Shown: positions 22,425-33,233 of the stretch, piece after piece
Layout: each line of letters starts with the position of its first letter
How positions within the stretch are numbered: the stretch's first letter is position 1
Source: Pegoplata infirma
Taxonomy: Eukaryota > Arthropoda > Insecta > Diptera > Anthomyiidae
Length of the DNA stretch: 64,000 nucleotides
Reading direction: 5' to 3'
Assembly (NCBI GenBank): GCA_963921195.1
Contig: OY992537.1
Span: forward strand, 65,154,040 to 65,218,039
Position numbers and translations under genes: made by a program
Notes under the pieces: generated by a model
The model's database searches: none
Seen by the model: only the letters and a program-made list of their open reading frames with translations
Told to the model about the DNA's origin: nothing

Positions 22425-23560
22425 ATTAATGAACCCAAAATTTTTGGTGAAAAAAAAATTTGATGAATTTTTTGATGAAAAAAAAAAATTTTTGATGAAA
22501 AAAAAATTGATGAGAAAAAAATATGAAAAAAAAAAAAATTTGGTGTGAAAAAAATTGATACTAAAAAATTTTATAAAAAAAAATTTGATGAAAAAAACTT
22601 ATGAAAAAAAAAATTTTGATAAAAAAAAATTAATGAAAAAAAATGATGAAAAAGAAATATGATAAAAAAGAAATATGATGAAAAAAAATTGATGAAAAAA
22701 AAAAAATTGATAAAAAAAAATTTGATACAAAAAAATTATGAAAAAGAAAAGTTTGATGCAAAAAAAAATTGATGAAAAAAAATAAAAAAAAAAGAAAAAT
22801 TTTTTGATGTAAAAAAAATTTTTGGTGAGAAAATAATTAATTATAAAAAATTTGATAAAAAATTTAATGAAAACAAATTTTTGAAAAAAAAATTGATGAA
22901 AAAAATTTTATTTTTGATGAAAAAAATGATGAAAAAAATATGATGAAAAAAAAATTAATGAAAAATGAATTTGATAGCAAAAAAAATGATGAAAAAACAA
23001 ATTTGATAAAAAAAAATTGATAAAAAAAATGATCAAAAGTTTAATGAAAAAAAGAAATTTAAGAAAAAAAAATTTAATGAAAACAAAAATTTGATGAAAA
23101 AAAATTTATGAAAAAAAAATTTTATGAAAAAAAAATTTTGATGAAAAAATTTTTTTTTTTGTTGAAATATAATTATATTAGTTTTTATTCACCAGCTGGT
23201 GAAAAATGGGTTTATACACCACGAGGTGAATTATTATCCAAGTTACAATCCCAAGTTACAAAAATTTTTGGTTTTAAGAAAATGAAAATAGTAATTCTTG
23301 TTTTCTTTTTCGTTAATTGAACAGTTCATGCGAATAAGGACGAATAGACCATTTGAATAATTTTACAAATAACGCATTTGCATTATAATGCATTAATCCA
23401 TTAATGCAAAAAAGTTCACAAAAAAATTAATTTTTAACCGTTTCCTGTGTTTTTATCGTCATTTGTAAAATTATACATATGGTCTATTCGTCCTTACTCG
23501 CATGAACTGTTCAATTGTTAGCTTATAAAGTCAAACTGAGGTGGCGTCCTGCAACTTTTT
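22425..23560 (+). repeat. A-rich GATGAAAAAAAATT array with CACCAGCTGGTG flank
   Basis: It opens with TTAATGAACCCAAAATTTTT, then has about 730 bp of degenerate GATGAAAAAAAATT units. Next comes a conserved flank holding the perfect palindrome TTCACCAGCTGGTGAA, then TTCACCACGAGGTGAA-like text (here CACCACGAGGTGAATTATTA), AAATGAAAATAGTAATTCTT and TCGTTAATTGTTAGC. The same architecture recurs at 25225-25545, 36980-37625, 43020-44990 and 46835-47410. The flank is interrupted by a MITE at 23319-23512. Family unknown. Confidence 0.75.
23319..23512. mobile_element. MITE with 33-bp TIRs, 194 bp, TSD AATT
   Basis: The inverted ends start GAACAGTTCATGCGAATAAG and extend to CGAATAGACCA. AATT flanks both sides. 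The empty site CGTTAATTGTTAGC survives at 44751-44770 and, inverted, near 36985, which proves the boundaries. A longer relative sits in the CBM14 gene intron (51073-52132). The superfamily is unassigned. Confidence 0.85.
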
Positions 23561-25224
23561 TAAAATTAGTAGTAGTAATAAATAATCCCACGATCTTACT
23601 ATTCAAAAAAATAAAAATTGCGAAATCAATAGAAGTTTTAAACAAAAAAATTGCAAAAAATATAAATGAATACAAATTTGGAATGAAATGTCTCATATAT
23701 ACCCTGAAACATAGCCGTTACTATCCAAAAAAAAGATTTGTCGATATCTTTTAAACATCAAAAGTTATGACCTTTTAAGTGAAGTCCCAAGCCCGGAATT
23801 TGCAAAAATTCAAAATTATAGGGTTGCCACAGTTAAAAAAAATATAATTTTTCTGTTAACTACAAAATGTTTTCAAAATCGAAACACACCAACAAATTAA
23901 ACGCTGATTTTAAATGGAGTTGCTCAACAACATTTAAGTGATATAAAAATGAAACGCCGGCGTATGATTAATATTTAATTCCAAATACATATCAATCATA
24001 CGTCATCAATAACAAGTCTACTTTAAAATTAAATTAATTCAAAAATATTTTCAAACTAAAGGAATGTTATCTTATTGTATGTTTCTCACCCTCATTTTGA
24101 AATATTTTTATTCTTAAATATTTTCATTAATTTTAACAATCATTCATTATTTCTATATACAGATTTCTACTCTACATGTAATATGAAACAAATGTTGCTT
24201 TCATTAAATTCTTTGACAACAATATATAAAATTTATTTATCTTACATTATTTATTTGTAAGTTTTCTAAGACAAAACTCCAACATCTTGGAGTAAAACAA
24301 TGAGAAACGTTTTTCATTTTCTTATAACAAACATTTATTAGAAATAGGGTCAGGCCTACTTTCTTATGTCTTCTTAATATATATTTTAAATTGGTTTTTG
24401 TTGATATTACAAATAATGGCAATATGCCAAGTAGTTTAAGTTGATGACATTTTGCCAATGCGTATAAAATAGAAAGAAGAAAAAAAAAAATAAATTTATT
24501 TTTTTTCTTAATAAACATAAATTGTAGTATTGTTACAATTTCAAACATGACAGCAACAATAAAATGTTTGTTACAATTTAAAATTTTGCTAAAAAATAAC
24601 ACTTTTTCTATTTATTTTGAGCCAGATGTTTGCCAAAAAAATATATTTTTTAGATCTAAAATAAGTGTTTCATCATTTGTCTTTGCAAAAGAAAATGTGA
24701 TAGTAATTGATATTACTATATTTTTTTGTTGTTGATTAAAGATAGGCGCTGGTCACGTGATTTGATAGAATCATGCGTGAATGTGAACTAACAAATTTTA
24801 GGTGACTTAAAGTATTTGACATAAGACCAACACCATCAAAAGGGCACTTTGATTTTTTTTAGATTTCCCCATTTGATTACAGTTTTAGTACCTCGTAGTA
24901 ACTCCTTGAGGGGGTAATGAAATACCGACCCCCATTAATTTTTACGCCCCAATATTTATTTTCAACAAACCTACTCAATATCTCTACTCCCCAAATTTGG
25001 CTACCATACAAAATGCAATTTTTATAAGATTTGCTTCCCCTGCTCTAACTGGCCCAAGGATGCATTTAGAGGAGTAGAATCTACGACCGACCCAATATTT
25101 TTTCAACCCCAACATTTTCTTAAAGCATTTATACTAGAATGCCCAGATTTTTATTTATTTTAACATGATAATGTTTTTAGGCTGGTGTTTAATTTTAAAA
25201 ATGATGTATGGCGCCATCTCAGTT
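23561..25224. other. No supported gene
   Basis: AT-rich sequence. Frames at 23515-23754 and 24237-24602 encode hydrophobic or lysine-rich text with no recognised domain. A C-rich stretch at 24890-25130 (GACCCCCATTAATTTTTACG) is distinct from its surroundings but could not be assigned. Confidence 0.4.
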
Positions 25225-25545
25225 TGACCATAAAAGCCAACGATTAACAAAAAGGAAAACAAGAATTACTGTTTCATCTTTTTAAATCCAAAAAGGTTTA
25301 CTGGTGAATAAAAGCGTTTTTCAGCAGATGGTGAATAAAACGTAACATAATTATTTTTCAACAAAAAAAATTTTTTCATTACACTTTTTTTGTTTTATCA
25401 AATTTTTTTTTTCATCAATTTTTTTTTCATCACATATATTTTTCATATTTTTTTTTTATCAAATTTTTTTTATTCATCAAATTTTATTTTTTATCAAAAA
25501 TCTTTTTTTCATCATATTTTTTTTCATAATTTTTTTTTCATATTT
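25225..25545 (-). repeat. T-rich CATCAAA array with palindromic flank, reversed
   Basis: This is a reverse-orientation copy of the family at 22425-23560. GACGCCATCTCAGTTTGACC-like text, GGTGAATAAAA and TTATTTTTCAAC precede units of TTTTTTTTCATCAAA. Confidence 0.65.
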
Positions 25546-25550
25546 ATATA

Positions 25551-26359
25551 CCCAGCAGAAATAAATCGAGATTTTGGCGACACAGCATCTGTTTATAGCA
25601 TACCGTAGCGCATCCAAAGAGCGCTCTTAGGGATGCAGTAAAAGGAAGGGGTAAAAATTTTAATTTTTTTTTAAGATTTTTTATATAAAACTTATAATGT
25701 GTAATTATTTTTTGATAAAATTTTACACTTGCTTTCCTTTTTAATATTTTTAACACTTTTTGAATAAAAAACATGAGTTTTAGACAAAGACACATGATTT
25801 GACTGCATCATTATTGCGCATTAATCAGCGCTGCAAAGAGCGCTTCAATCATAGCATCTTTGACCGCTGTTCCCAAAAAAAATCCCATAAAAAATGTGAA
25901 AATTAAAATTTCCGATATTTTTTTGATGTTCACTTCCGATTTTTTTTTTTTTTTCATTTTGTTTCACATAAATAAAGTTTTGTAAAGTAAAACGAATGAA
26001 TTTTTTTGTTATATTTTTTTAAATTTTATTTATTTGATTTCAACTTTGAATTTACAGCATCTTTATTCTGCTTAAATCAGCTCTACAAAGATACATGAAT
26101 TCACTGCATCTTTAATCTGCTTAAATCAGCGCTAAAAAGATACATGAATTTACAGCATCTTTATTCTGCTTAAATCAGCGCTCTAAAGACACGTGATTTC
26201 AGTGCATCTAAAGTGCGCTGTTTCTGTGTATCCAACTAGCGCTCTAAAGTGGGACATCGCCTTAGGGAATCATGCATGAATTCAGCGCAATTGGATGCGC
26301 TCCTTTACTCAAGTTCCCCTTCCAAAAGCTGCTGAACGTTCAGCAAAATTTCTGCTGGG
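25551..26359. mobile_element. CCCAGC-family element, uninterrupted copy, TSD TA
   Basis: It has CCCAGCAGAAATAAATCGAG at the left and TTTCTGCTGGG at the right, with TA on both sides. It matches 20191-22248 apart from the insertions there. It includes GCTGAACGTTCAGC, a perfect subterminal palindrome, and three short direct repeats. Two-base targets (TA, GT, TC) are seen for this terminus across the window. Confidence 0.85.
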
Positions 26360-26748
26360 TATTGTAGTGTATTTTATAACTAAATTTTTATTTAGTTCTG
26401 TTTGAGTCCATATTAATTATTTCTGAGAAAAAATAATTGTTACACTCAAAAAAATACGTTAGTAAAAAAGTTTGTAAAATTGTTTGTATCCCAACTTTAC
26501 AACTTTTTTACTAAATTGTACTAAAAAAATATTTTTTTGTAATTCGTTTTAGTAAACTCGCGTTACAAACTATTAATTTTTTACTGATTTTTTAATAATT
26601 TTTTCAGTTGATTTTTTAAAAATTTCGTATTAACTTTTCGGTTTTCTTTTCTAGAAAAGTAATGCACTAATGAAATACAAAAAGAAATTGTTATTAAAAT
26701 ATTAGGAAATTAAAAAGAGCATTTAAAAAAATATACAGTTAGTTAATT

Positions 26749-27446
26749 TTATACCCTCCAACTACAGTATGGGGGTATACTCACTTTGTCATTCCGTGTG
26801 TAACGCATCAAAATATCGGTCTAGGACCCCATAAAGTATATATATTTATGATCAGTGATCGATTCTAAGACATTCTAGCGATGTCCGTCCGTCCGTCCGT
26901 TTGTCCGTCCGTCTGTCCGTCTGTAGTTAACACGATACAGTCCAAAATAATAGAGTTAGACTCCCAAGATTTGGCACGAATATGTCTTATTTTCCTAGGC
27001 AGGTTAAGTTCGTAAATGAGCAAAATCGGGCCAGGGGAAAAAAAGTTCCCCCTTGAAGAACTAAACCAACCTCTGAAAAATATCATTTTTTCACATGATT
27101 TTTTGTGTTATCTTTTAACAAATGCAACATTTTTATGCTACAAGAAGTTCACAGTCCTGCATTTGGACCCTGAGAATTAGAAAATCTCGTTTTTTTTACC
27201 GCCCCCCCTTTTATGAGCGTGGAATAAAAAATATTTTTAATTTTGATAAACTTTTATTTCTTTAGTGCAAAAAGCATAAGAATGAATTTTTAAACACATA
27301 TTCGAGAGGAAATTTTCCCCCTCCATTACCACTACCGAACCCCCCCCCCCAAAAAAAAAATAAAACGCCCCTGATTTTTTTTTTCTTTTTTTGCATGTTG
27401 GAGGGTATAAAAGATTCGGCACAGCCGAATTTAACACTCTTACTTG
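26749..27446 (+). repeat. Full-length mini-me-like repeat, variant A
   Basis: It begins TTTTATACCCTCCAACTACA, passes through ACCCCATAAAGTATATATAT, ATCAGTGATCGATTCTAAGA, GTCCGTCCGTCCGTTTGTCC, ACGATACAGTCCAAAATAAT, GGCAGGTTAAGTTCG, a C-rich run, and ends with GGAGGGTATAAAAGATTCGG, the hairpin ATTCGGCACAGCCGAAT and ACACTCTTACTTG. The hairpin near one end recalls Helitron/Helentron-type termini, to which DINE-1 has been assigned; that link is inference. Confidence 0.7.
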
Positions 27447-27799
27447 TTTTTATTTTAATGGTAAAACTGCGCTTTGATGAGTATGAATATGTTTATTATT
27501 TTCAATATTGATACACTTATTTGTCTGCTTCATTGTAACTACTTTGTTTTCTTTCAAATAAAAAAAATATATAAAAAAGGGAACAAAATGCAGTAAAGAG
27601 AAGATATGCAAAATTCAAAAAAAAACATCGACCTTTTTCACTCCTTTTTTCTTTCTTCTCCACTTGCGGTCCTTTTTTGTTTTACGCTATCTGCGATTTT
27701 TTTTTTCTTGTGTGTAGTGTACACAAAAGGTTGATTTCTTAATACTCAGAATAGTATTGGTAATTTTGTGTACTTTTCTTCATGCCTTTCTTTCTATTA

Positions 27800-28250
27800 T
27801 TCAGTTGAAAAATAGCATTTGAATTGACAATGTCGCGGAGCGGAGAAATAAAAAAATGTGCAAACAACAAAATATTACAACACAAAATACAGGTAACCAA
27901 ATGTTAAAGTATTTTTTGTTTAAAATTAACTCTTTTTTTAGGACAATAAGTAAAACAAAATAGAAAATGATGAAAGCAGGTAACAACTGTATATTCATGT
28001 GTTCCATTTAAATAATATAAATAAAATGTATTTTTTATTCTAGAACACCAATTTATTCAACATGTCAATTTATTCAACACAATTTTCAAAGCATTAATTT
28101 TATGTGGTATGTAAGTTATATTTTGTATTAAAAAAAATGTATTCAATATTTTCTCTTACATATTTCAGATCAAAAACAAAATCTGACTTGCATTGAAATA
28201 GTAATGGCGACAACAAGCGCAATACGCAGTTTACATATAGTAAAAAAAGA
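27800..28250 (+). other. Exon-like stretch with several splice-site matches
   Basis: TTATTCAG near 27802 is followed by a 21-codon frame starting MSRSGEIKKCANN and a donor-like CAG/GTAACC near 27891. Further pieces end or begin at matches to splice sites (TTTTTAG/GAC, GCAG/GTAAC, TTCTAG/AAC, GTG/GTATGTAAG, TTTCAG/ATC). No combination I tried gives a long frame. It may be a captured gene fragment or a non-coding transcript; chance is quite possible in such AT-rich DNA. Confidence 0.2.
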
Positions 28251-29035
28251 CCAAAAATTTAAAATACACAATTTACAATTTTTTTACAAAAAAATTTAGT
28301 AATACTAATTTTTTTAGTTTTTTTTAAGATTACTAATTTTTGAAAACCAAAGTTTGTAATGGTAACTGAAAAAGTTATCGGGCACAAATTGAAAACTTTA
28401 TTAGTAATGGTAACAGACTTTTTTGTAAGGAATACTAACAAATTTTTATGAGTGTAAACAATAAGAAAATCTGAAAAAAAAAATCAAGTGACAACGCAGG
28501 CTAAGTGGAGATGTCGACAGCTTTCGGAAGATGCAACCCTTCCATCGCCAGCCCTCCTACGATTGCCACACATTTAATATATGTCGGATTAAAATTAGCC
28601 ATTTAAATGAAACATTTGAACAAATAGAATATCGGAATTACTTTTTCGGACATTTTCAAGACTTGAAAAGTCCTACTAAGGGTTAACAATAAGAAAAATA
28701 CAACTCTGTAAAAAGTTGAGATTGATTAAGTTTCTGCCAAATGAATACAGCACGAATGATGGTGGGCATACGGGTTATTCAACATAAAAGTAATTCCGAT
28801 ATTCAATTTGTTCAAAAGTTTCATTTAAATGGCTAATTTTAATATGGCACACATTAAGTGTGGCAATCGAAGGATTGCTGATGATGGAAGGGTAGCATCT
28901 TCCGAAAGCTGTCGACATCTCCACTTAGCCTGTGTTGTCTGTCACTTGATTTTTTTCAGATTTTCTCCTTGTACAACAATTATTATTTCTCAAAAATAAT
29001 TAATATGGACCCAAATCGAACTAAATAAAAATTCA

Positions 29036-29140
29036 TTTTTTTTTGTCAATTTTTTTTTTATCAAAATTTTAGTTTTTTCATCAATTTTTAATTTCATCAA
29101 TATTTTTTTATTCCATATTTTTTTTTCCTCAATTTTTTTT
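29036..29140 (-). repeat. T-rich CATCAA simple array
   Basis: Short degenerate run of TTTTTTTTCATCAA units, the reverse of the array at 22425-23160. It immediately precedes the hammerhead-bearing element. Confidence 0.6.
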
Positions 29141-29176
29141 CCCAGCAGAAGAAAAATTGAATTTCTAAAAATTATA

Positions 29177-29249
29177 GACATTTCTGGTATTTCCTATACC
29201 GGTTTCAAACACCCCAGTTAGTGTTATCATCAGTAGGATTTTAAATGTC
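29177..29249 (-). ncRNA. Hammerhead ribozyme, type I, copy 1
   Basis: Read on the minus strand: GACATTT, AAAA, TCCTA, core CTGATGA, a stem-loop, core GAAA, CCGG, T, A, TAGGA, an 8-nt loop, AAATGTC. Stem I is TCCTA/TAGGA plus GACATTT/AAATGTC with an internal loop. Stem II is AACAC/GTGTT with loop TAACTGGG. Stem III is only ACC/GGT. The cleavage triplet would be GTA, cutting after the A. All invariant core positions (C3, U4, G5, A6, G8, A9, G12, A13, A14, A15.1-U16.1, H17) are present. A weak point is a T-T apposition at the base of stem II, usually G-C. The very short stem III implies activity as a dimer or in tandem transcripts. Confidence 0.75.
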
Positions 29250-29260
29250 GGTTTGTCTTG

Positions 29261-29338
29261 TTAATGAAAACTGCTTTTTATATATGTGAATTAGTGGCGT
29301 TAATGAAAACTGTTTTTTATATATGTGAATCAGTGGCG
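29261..29338. repeat. 39-bp direct duplication across the hAT junction
   Basis: 29261-29299 and 29300-29338 are the same 39 bp with a couple of changes: TTAATGAAAACTG ... ATATATGTGAAT followed by the first eight bases of the transposon (TAGTGGCG, then CAGTGGCG). The duplication therefore includes host sequence and the element terminus and arose after, or during, the insertion. Confidence 0.85.
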
Positions 29339-31479
29339 AAATGATTTCACAAATTTCATGATTTAGTATCAAATAACAAGTACAACATTAAAAAACTTCT
29401 TAAAAAAAATCGAAAAACATTAAGAAATTTTTTTGAGAAAATTTTTTTGAAACTAAACATTTTTCTGTCAAAAAAAAAATCTCAAAATCTGAAAATTTTT
29501 ACTTAAGGTACCTACAGACGACGCAATATTATGCACAATATTTTTGACGTTTACCCACAAAAGGCATACATAAAAATACTGTATAAAATATTGTACTGAA
29601 AAAAATACATGCAGATTGTGCATAATATTGAATCGTCTGTAGAGGCCTTTAGAATTTGAAACTTTTCAACTTAAGATTCGAAAGAAAAAATATCTTAGAA
29701 CCTGGAGTTTTATGTACACAAAAAATGAACCTAATTGTAAGTAAATTGAAGTCAAATCTTACAATGCGACTTTGTCTTTTCGAACAATGTCTCAAAACGA
29801 GACTATTTCTTAAAAAAAATGTCTCAGAATCTTACACTTTTCTAAAAAAAAATGTCTCAGAATCTAAAACTTTCTATAAGAAAAATGTCTGAGAATCTAA
29901 GACTTTTTCTATAGGAATATGGTCTTAAAATATTGGCTCTTTTCTCAGAATCTAAGACTTTTTCTATAGGAAAAATGTCTCAGAATCCGAGACTTTTTCT
30001 ATAAAAAATTCTCAGAATCTGAGGCTTTTCTATATGAAAAATGTTTCAGAATCTGAGAACTTTCTATAGGAATAATGTCTCTGAATCTGAAAAATGTCTC
30101 AAAATCTTAGATTTTTTCTATAAAAAAATTCTTAGAATCTGAGGCTTTTCTTTATGAAAAATGTTTTAGAATCTGAGAACTTCTAAAGGAATAATTTCTC
30201 TGGAATTTTTTAAAATCTAGGAAAATATCTTAGAATCTTATACCTTTTTTACGACAAATGTCTCAGAATCAACGAATTTTTCTTAAGGAAAATTATCTCA
30301 AAACCTAAGATTTTGTGTATAGGAAAAATATCTCAGAGACACAAGCTGAGACTTTTTGTATAGAAAAATGGTCAAAATCTGAGACTTTTTCTATTGTAAA
30401 AATATCTTTTTCTATACGAATAATGTCTCAGAATCTCAGTATTTTTGTATGGGAAAAATATTTCAGAATCTGTGACTTTTTCTTTAGGAAAAATGTCTCA
30501 GAATCTGAGGCTTTTTCTCTATGAAAAATTTTTCAGAATCTGACAATTTCCTATAGGCAAAATGTTCAGTATCTGAGACTTGTTGTATAGGAAAATGTCT
30601 AAGAATTTGGACTTTTATTATAGGAAAAGTGTTTATGCATCTGAGACTTTTTCGATAGAAAAAATGTCTCAGAATCTAAGAAATTTTATGTAGAAAAAAT
30701 GTCTGAGAATCTGAGACATTTCCTATAGGAAAAATGTCTCAGAATTTGGAACTTTTTCTATAGGAAAATTGTCTAAGAATCTGTGACTTTTTCTATAGGA
30801 AAAATGTATAAGAATTTTAGACTTTTTCTATAGGAAAATGTTCTCAGAAAGCGAGAAGTTTTCTTTCGGAAAAAGGTTTTAGAATCTAAGGCTTTTTTTA
30901 CACTGTTTTCTTTTTAAAAATGTCTCAGAATCTAAATTATTTTTCTTATAGAAAAAGCGAAGATTTTCTCAGAGTTTAAAATTTTTTTTTGTAGAATGTT
31001 TCTGAATCTGGGAAAATGTGCTAGACTAGAAATATCTCAGATTCTGGGAAAAAGTATTTTATGAATATGTTTATAGAATCATTTTCTAACATGACTTTTC
31101 CCCGAGAAACGTTTTCCATTGGAAATATGATATAGAGTCTTTGACTTTTTCTATAACAAAAACTGTCTTAACAAGAAAATGTCATAGAATCTTAGACTTT
31201 TCTTTGAAAAAAAAAAATCAGATTCTGATAATATTCTTTGTAAAAATGTATCTGCATCTGATACAATTCACACTTTAAAAAAAGGCGTAAGTCTCAAAAT
31301 TTTTTTCCCCCAACAGTTTTAAACTTACACAAAAATGAAGAATCTGATTGTGTTACATTCAGTTCAAGAAAACGATCGAGAAAAATTCTTAACATGTGCT
31401 GTTATGTAAATTTTTTGTAAAAAAAAAATTGAAAAAAATGTTTGGCACCCACCGAAATAAAATCCTGGATACGCCCCTG
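29331..31479 (-). mobile_element. hAT-like element with minisatellite, TSD ATGTGAAT
   Basis: It starts CAGTGGCGAAATGATTTC and ends AATCCTGGATACGCCCCTG, in opposite orientation to 11480-13445. ATGTGAAT flanks both sides (29323-29330, 31480-31487). The uninterrupted host site is at 46571-46590. From about 29455 to 31240 the interior is the 35-bp minisatellite (AAAAATGTCTCAGAATCTGA). The GC-rich block at the corresponding end of the sister copy is missing here. No transposase frame. Confidence 0.92.
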
Positions 31480-31536
31480 ATGTGAATATTTATAGTTTCT
31501 ACAGAATAAATTTTGACAGTTTCCAACACTACAATT

Positions 31537-32877
31537 GAGTTAAAACACCTCAATTCAACCGAAAAAAGTAGCATTTTTGACCTTACCTCTTTCGAATTTG
31601 ATGAAACTTGGAATATAGTTGGTCCCTTACAAAAAAATCATAGTGCCAAAATTTTGGACTTCTGGTAGTTTTTCTTCCCGAGACATGGGGTCTTGAAAAT
31701 TGGCAAAATCGTATATATTTGACAAAAGTGTTCTGAGATAAATAAAGATAACTCGAAAAGTAATAACAATACAGGCCTCAGTCAGGTTGCACATAATAGG
31801 TAATGAGACAGCCTTTAAAATGGTGTTCCCAAAGATTTTTTTTGAAAAAGGTCAAAGGTCATTGGTTTTAACCTTAATTTTTGGAGAGCTATATCTCAAA
31901 AACCGATATTTTTAAAATTTTGGAAAAAATATATGTTATTAAAGATCACCTATACTACTTAAGTTTAAATTTTCAGGATGGAGACTTCATTGGAACTTTT
32001 TATATTAATAGAAACACAATGACAGGGAAGAAAAAGTGGTGATTTTCCCCTTACAGAAAAAAACAATTTATTTGGTCTTTGAGATTCTGGTACCAAATTT
32101 CACTTTTCTGAATGTTTTTGACGTGCTGAGTCCAAATATGACCTTTGAACTGGCCTATCGCAATTAGTTTTCGAGATATCTGCACATTAATGTGTGAAAA
32201 TTGCTAAAATGCTATTGCTGTGTTTTTTTGAACATTTAGGTGCTTATATCTTGAAAAGTATTAGCGATAGGCCAGTTCAAAGGTCATATTTGGACTCAGC
32301 ACGTCAAGAAAATTCAGAAAAATGAATTCTGGTACCAGAATTTCGCAGACAAAAAAAATGTTTTTTTTTGTAAGGGAAATTACACCGATTTTTCTTTCCT
32401 GTCACAATGTTTCTATTAATATAAAAAGTTCCAATGAAGTCTCCAGTCTGAAAATTTAAACTTAAGTAGTATGGGCGATTCTTAACAACATATATTTTTT
32501 CCAAAATTTTAAAAATATCGTTTTTTGAGATATAGCTCTCCAAAAATTAAGGTTAAAACCAATGACCTTTGACCTTTTTCAAAAAAAATCCTGAGGAATG
32601 CCATTTTAAAGGCTGTCTCATTACCTATTATTTGCAACCTGACTGAGACCTGTATTGTTATTACTTTTCGAGTTATCTTTATTTATCTCAGAACACTTTT
32701 GCCAAATATATACGATTTTGTTAATTTTCAACACCGCATATCTCGAATACTGGAATGACCAGAAGCCTGAAAAATTGGAAAAATCTCTTTTTTGTAAAAG
32801 TAAACCCCAGTACTAAATTTCATTAAATTTGGAGGGGGTGCGGTCAACTCCTCGGTTGAATTGAGGTGTTTTAGCTC
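31537..32877. mobile_element. Foldback element, 1,341 bp, TSD AATT
   Basis: Its ends are GAGTTAAAACACCTCAATTC and the complement of GAGCTAAAACACCTCAATTC. AATT flanks both sides (31533-31536, 32878-32881), and the empty site ACACTACAATTCTATTTC is at 46619-46636. The arms pair over some 600 bp around a centre near 32200, including ATTGGAACTTTTTATATTAA and GGACTCAGCACGTCA. No credible coding frame. Confidence 0.9.
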
Positions 32878-33160
32878 AATTCTATTTCTAGCAATCTCAA
32901 CCTCACTTCATACTTTCTTTCAACTTTTTTGTCTCTTACATTATTTCGCAAGGGTCACCAACATGATCTGGAATTGCAGACACAAATGAAGGAATTTGCA
33001 TTTTCTGTTTTGGAGACGTGCCTAATGGCGACATATTTTGTCAGTAATTTTATTTGATTTTTTCTGTAAGTACAGATCGAGCACGGGCTCTAATTATATT
33101 TGTTATAAGGGATCAAGTTGAAAAAAATGCAGAAGAAAAATTGAATTTCTAAAAATTATA

Positions 33161-33233
33161 GACATTTCTGGTATTTCCCATACCGGTTTCAAACACCCCA
33201 GTTAGTGTTATCATCAGTAGGATTTTAAATGTC
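33161..33233 (-). ncRNA. Hammerhead ribozyme, type I, copy 2
   Basis: Same fold as 29177-29249, 3,984 bp downstream. One base differs: the stem I strand after the cleavage site is TGGGA instead of TAGGA. It still pairs with TCCTA through a G-U wobble, so pairing is kept. Core CTGATGA and GAAA are intact. Confidence 0.75.

Larger units (their letters stand above)
26441..28457. mobile_element. Element with TTACACTCA termini
   Basis: The left end TTACACTCAAAAAAAT and right end ATTTTTATGAGTGTAA are inverted and sit inside the arms of the foldback at 26383-29035. The interior includes GTTAGTA/TACTAAC-type subterminal motifs, a full mini-me-like repeat (26749-27446) and the exon-like stretch at 27800-28250. 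The target duplication is not clear. Confidence 0.5.
26383..29035. mobile_element. Foldback element with nested insertions
   Basis: The left end TTATTTAGTTCTGTTTGAGT is mirrored at 28985-29035. A second pair of arms at about 28480-28660 and 28780-28960 contains TGTCGACAGCTTTCGGAAGA and its complement. The element is split at 26441-28457 by another insertion. Confidence 0.65.

Noticed and set aside
24237..24602. 121-codon minus-strand hydrophobic frame as a membrane receptor
   Set aside because: AT-rich sequence gives Phe/Ile/Lys-rich frames by chance; there is no receptor motif, splice site or promoter.
24880..25110. Possible LINE reverse-transcriptase tail on the minus strand (LYGSQIW-like text)
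   Set aside because: One short motif in one frame, with stops and frame changes around it; too little to call a retrotransposon.
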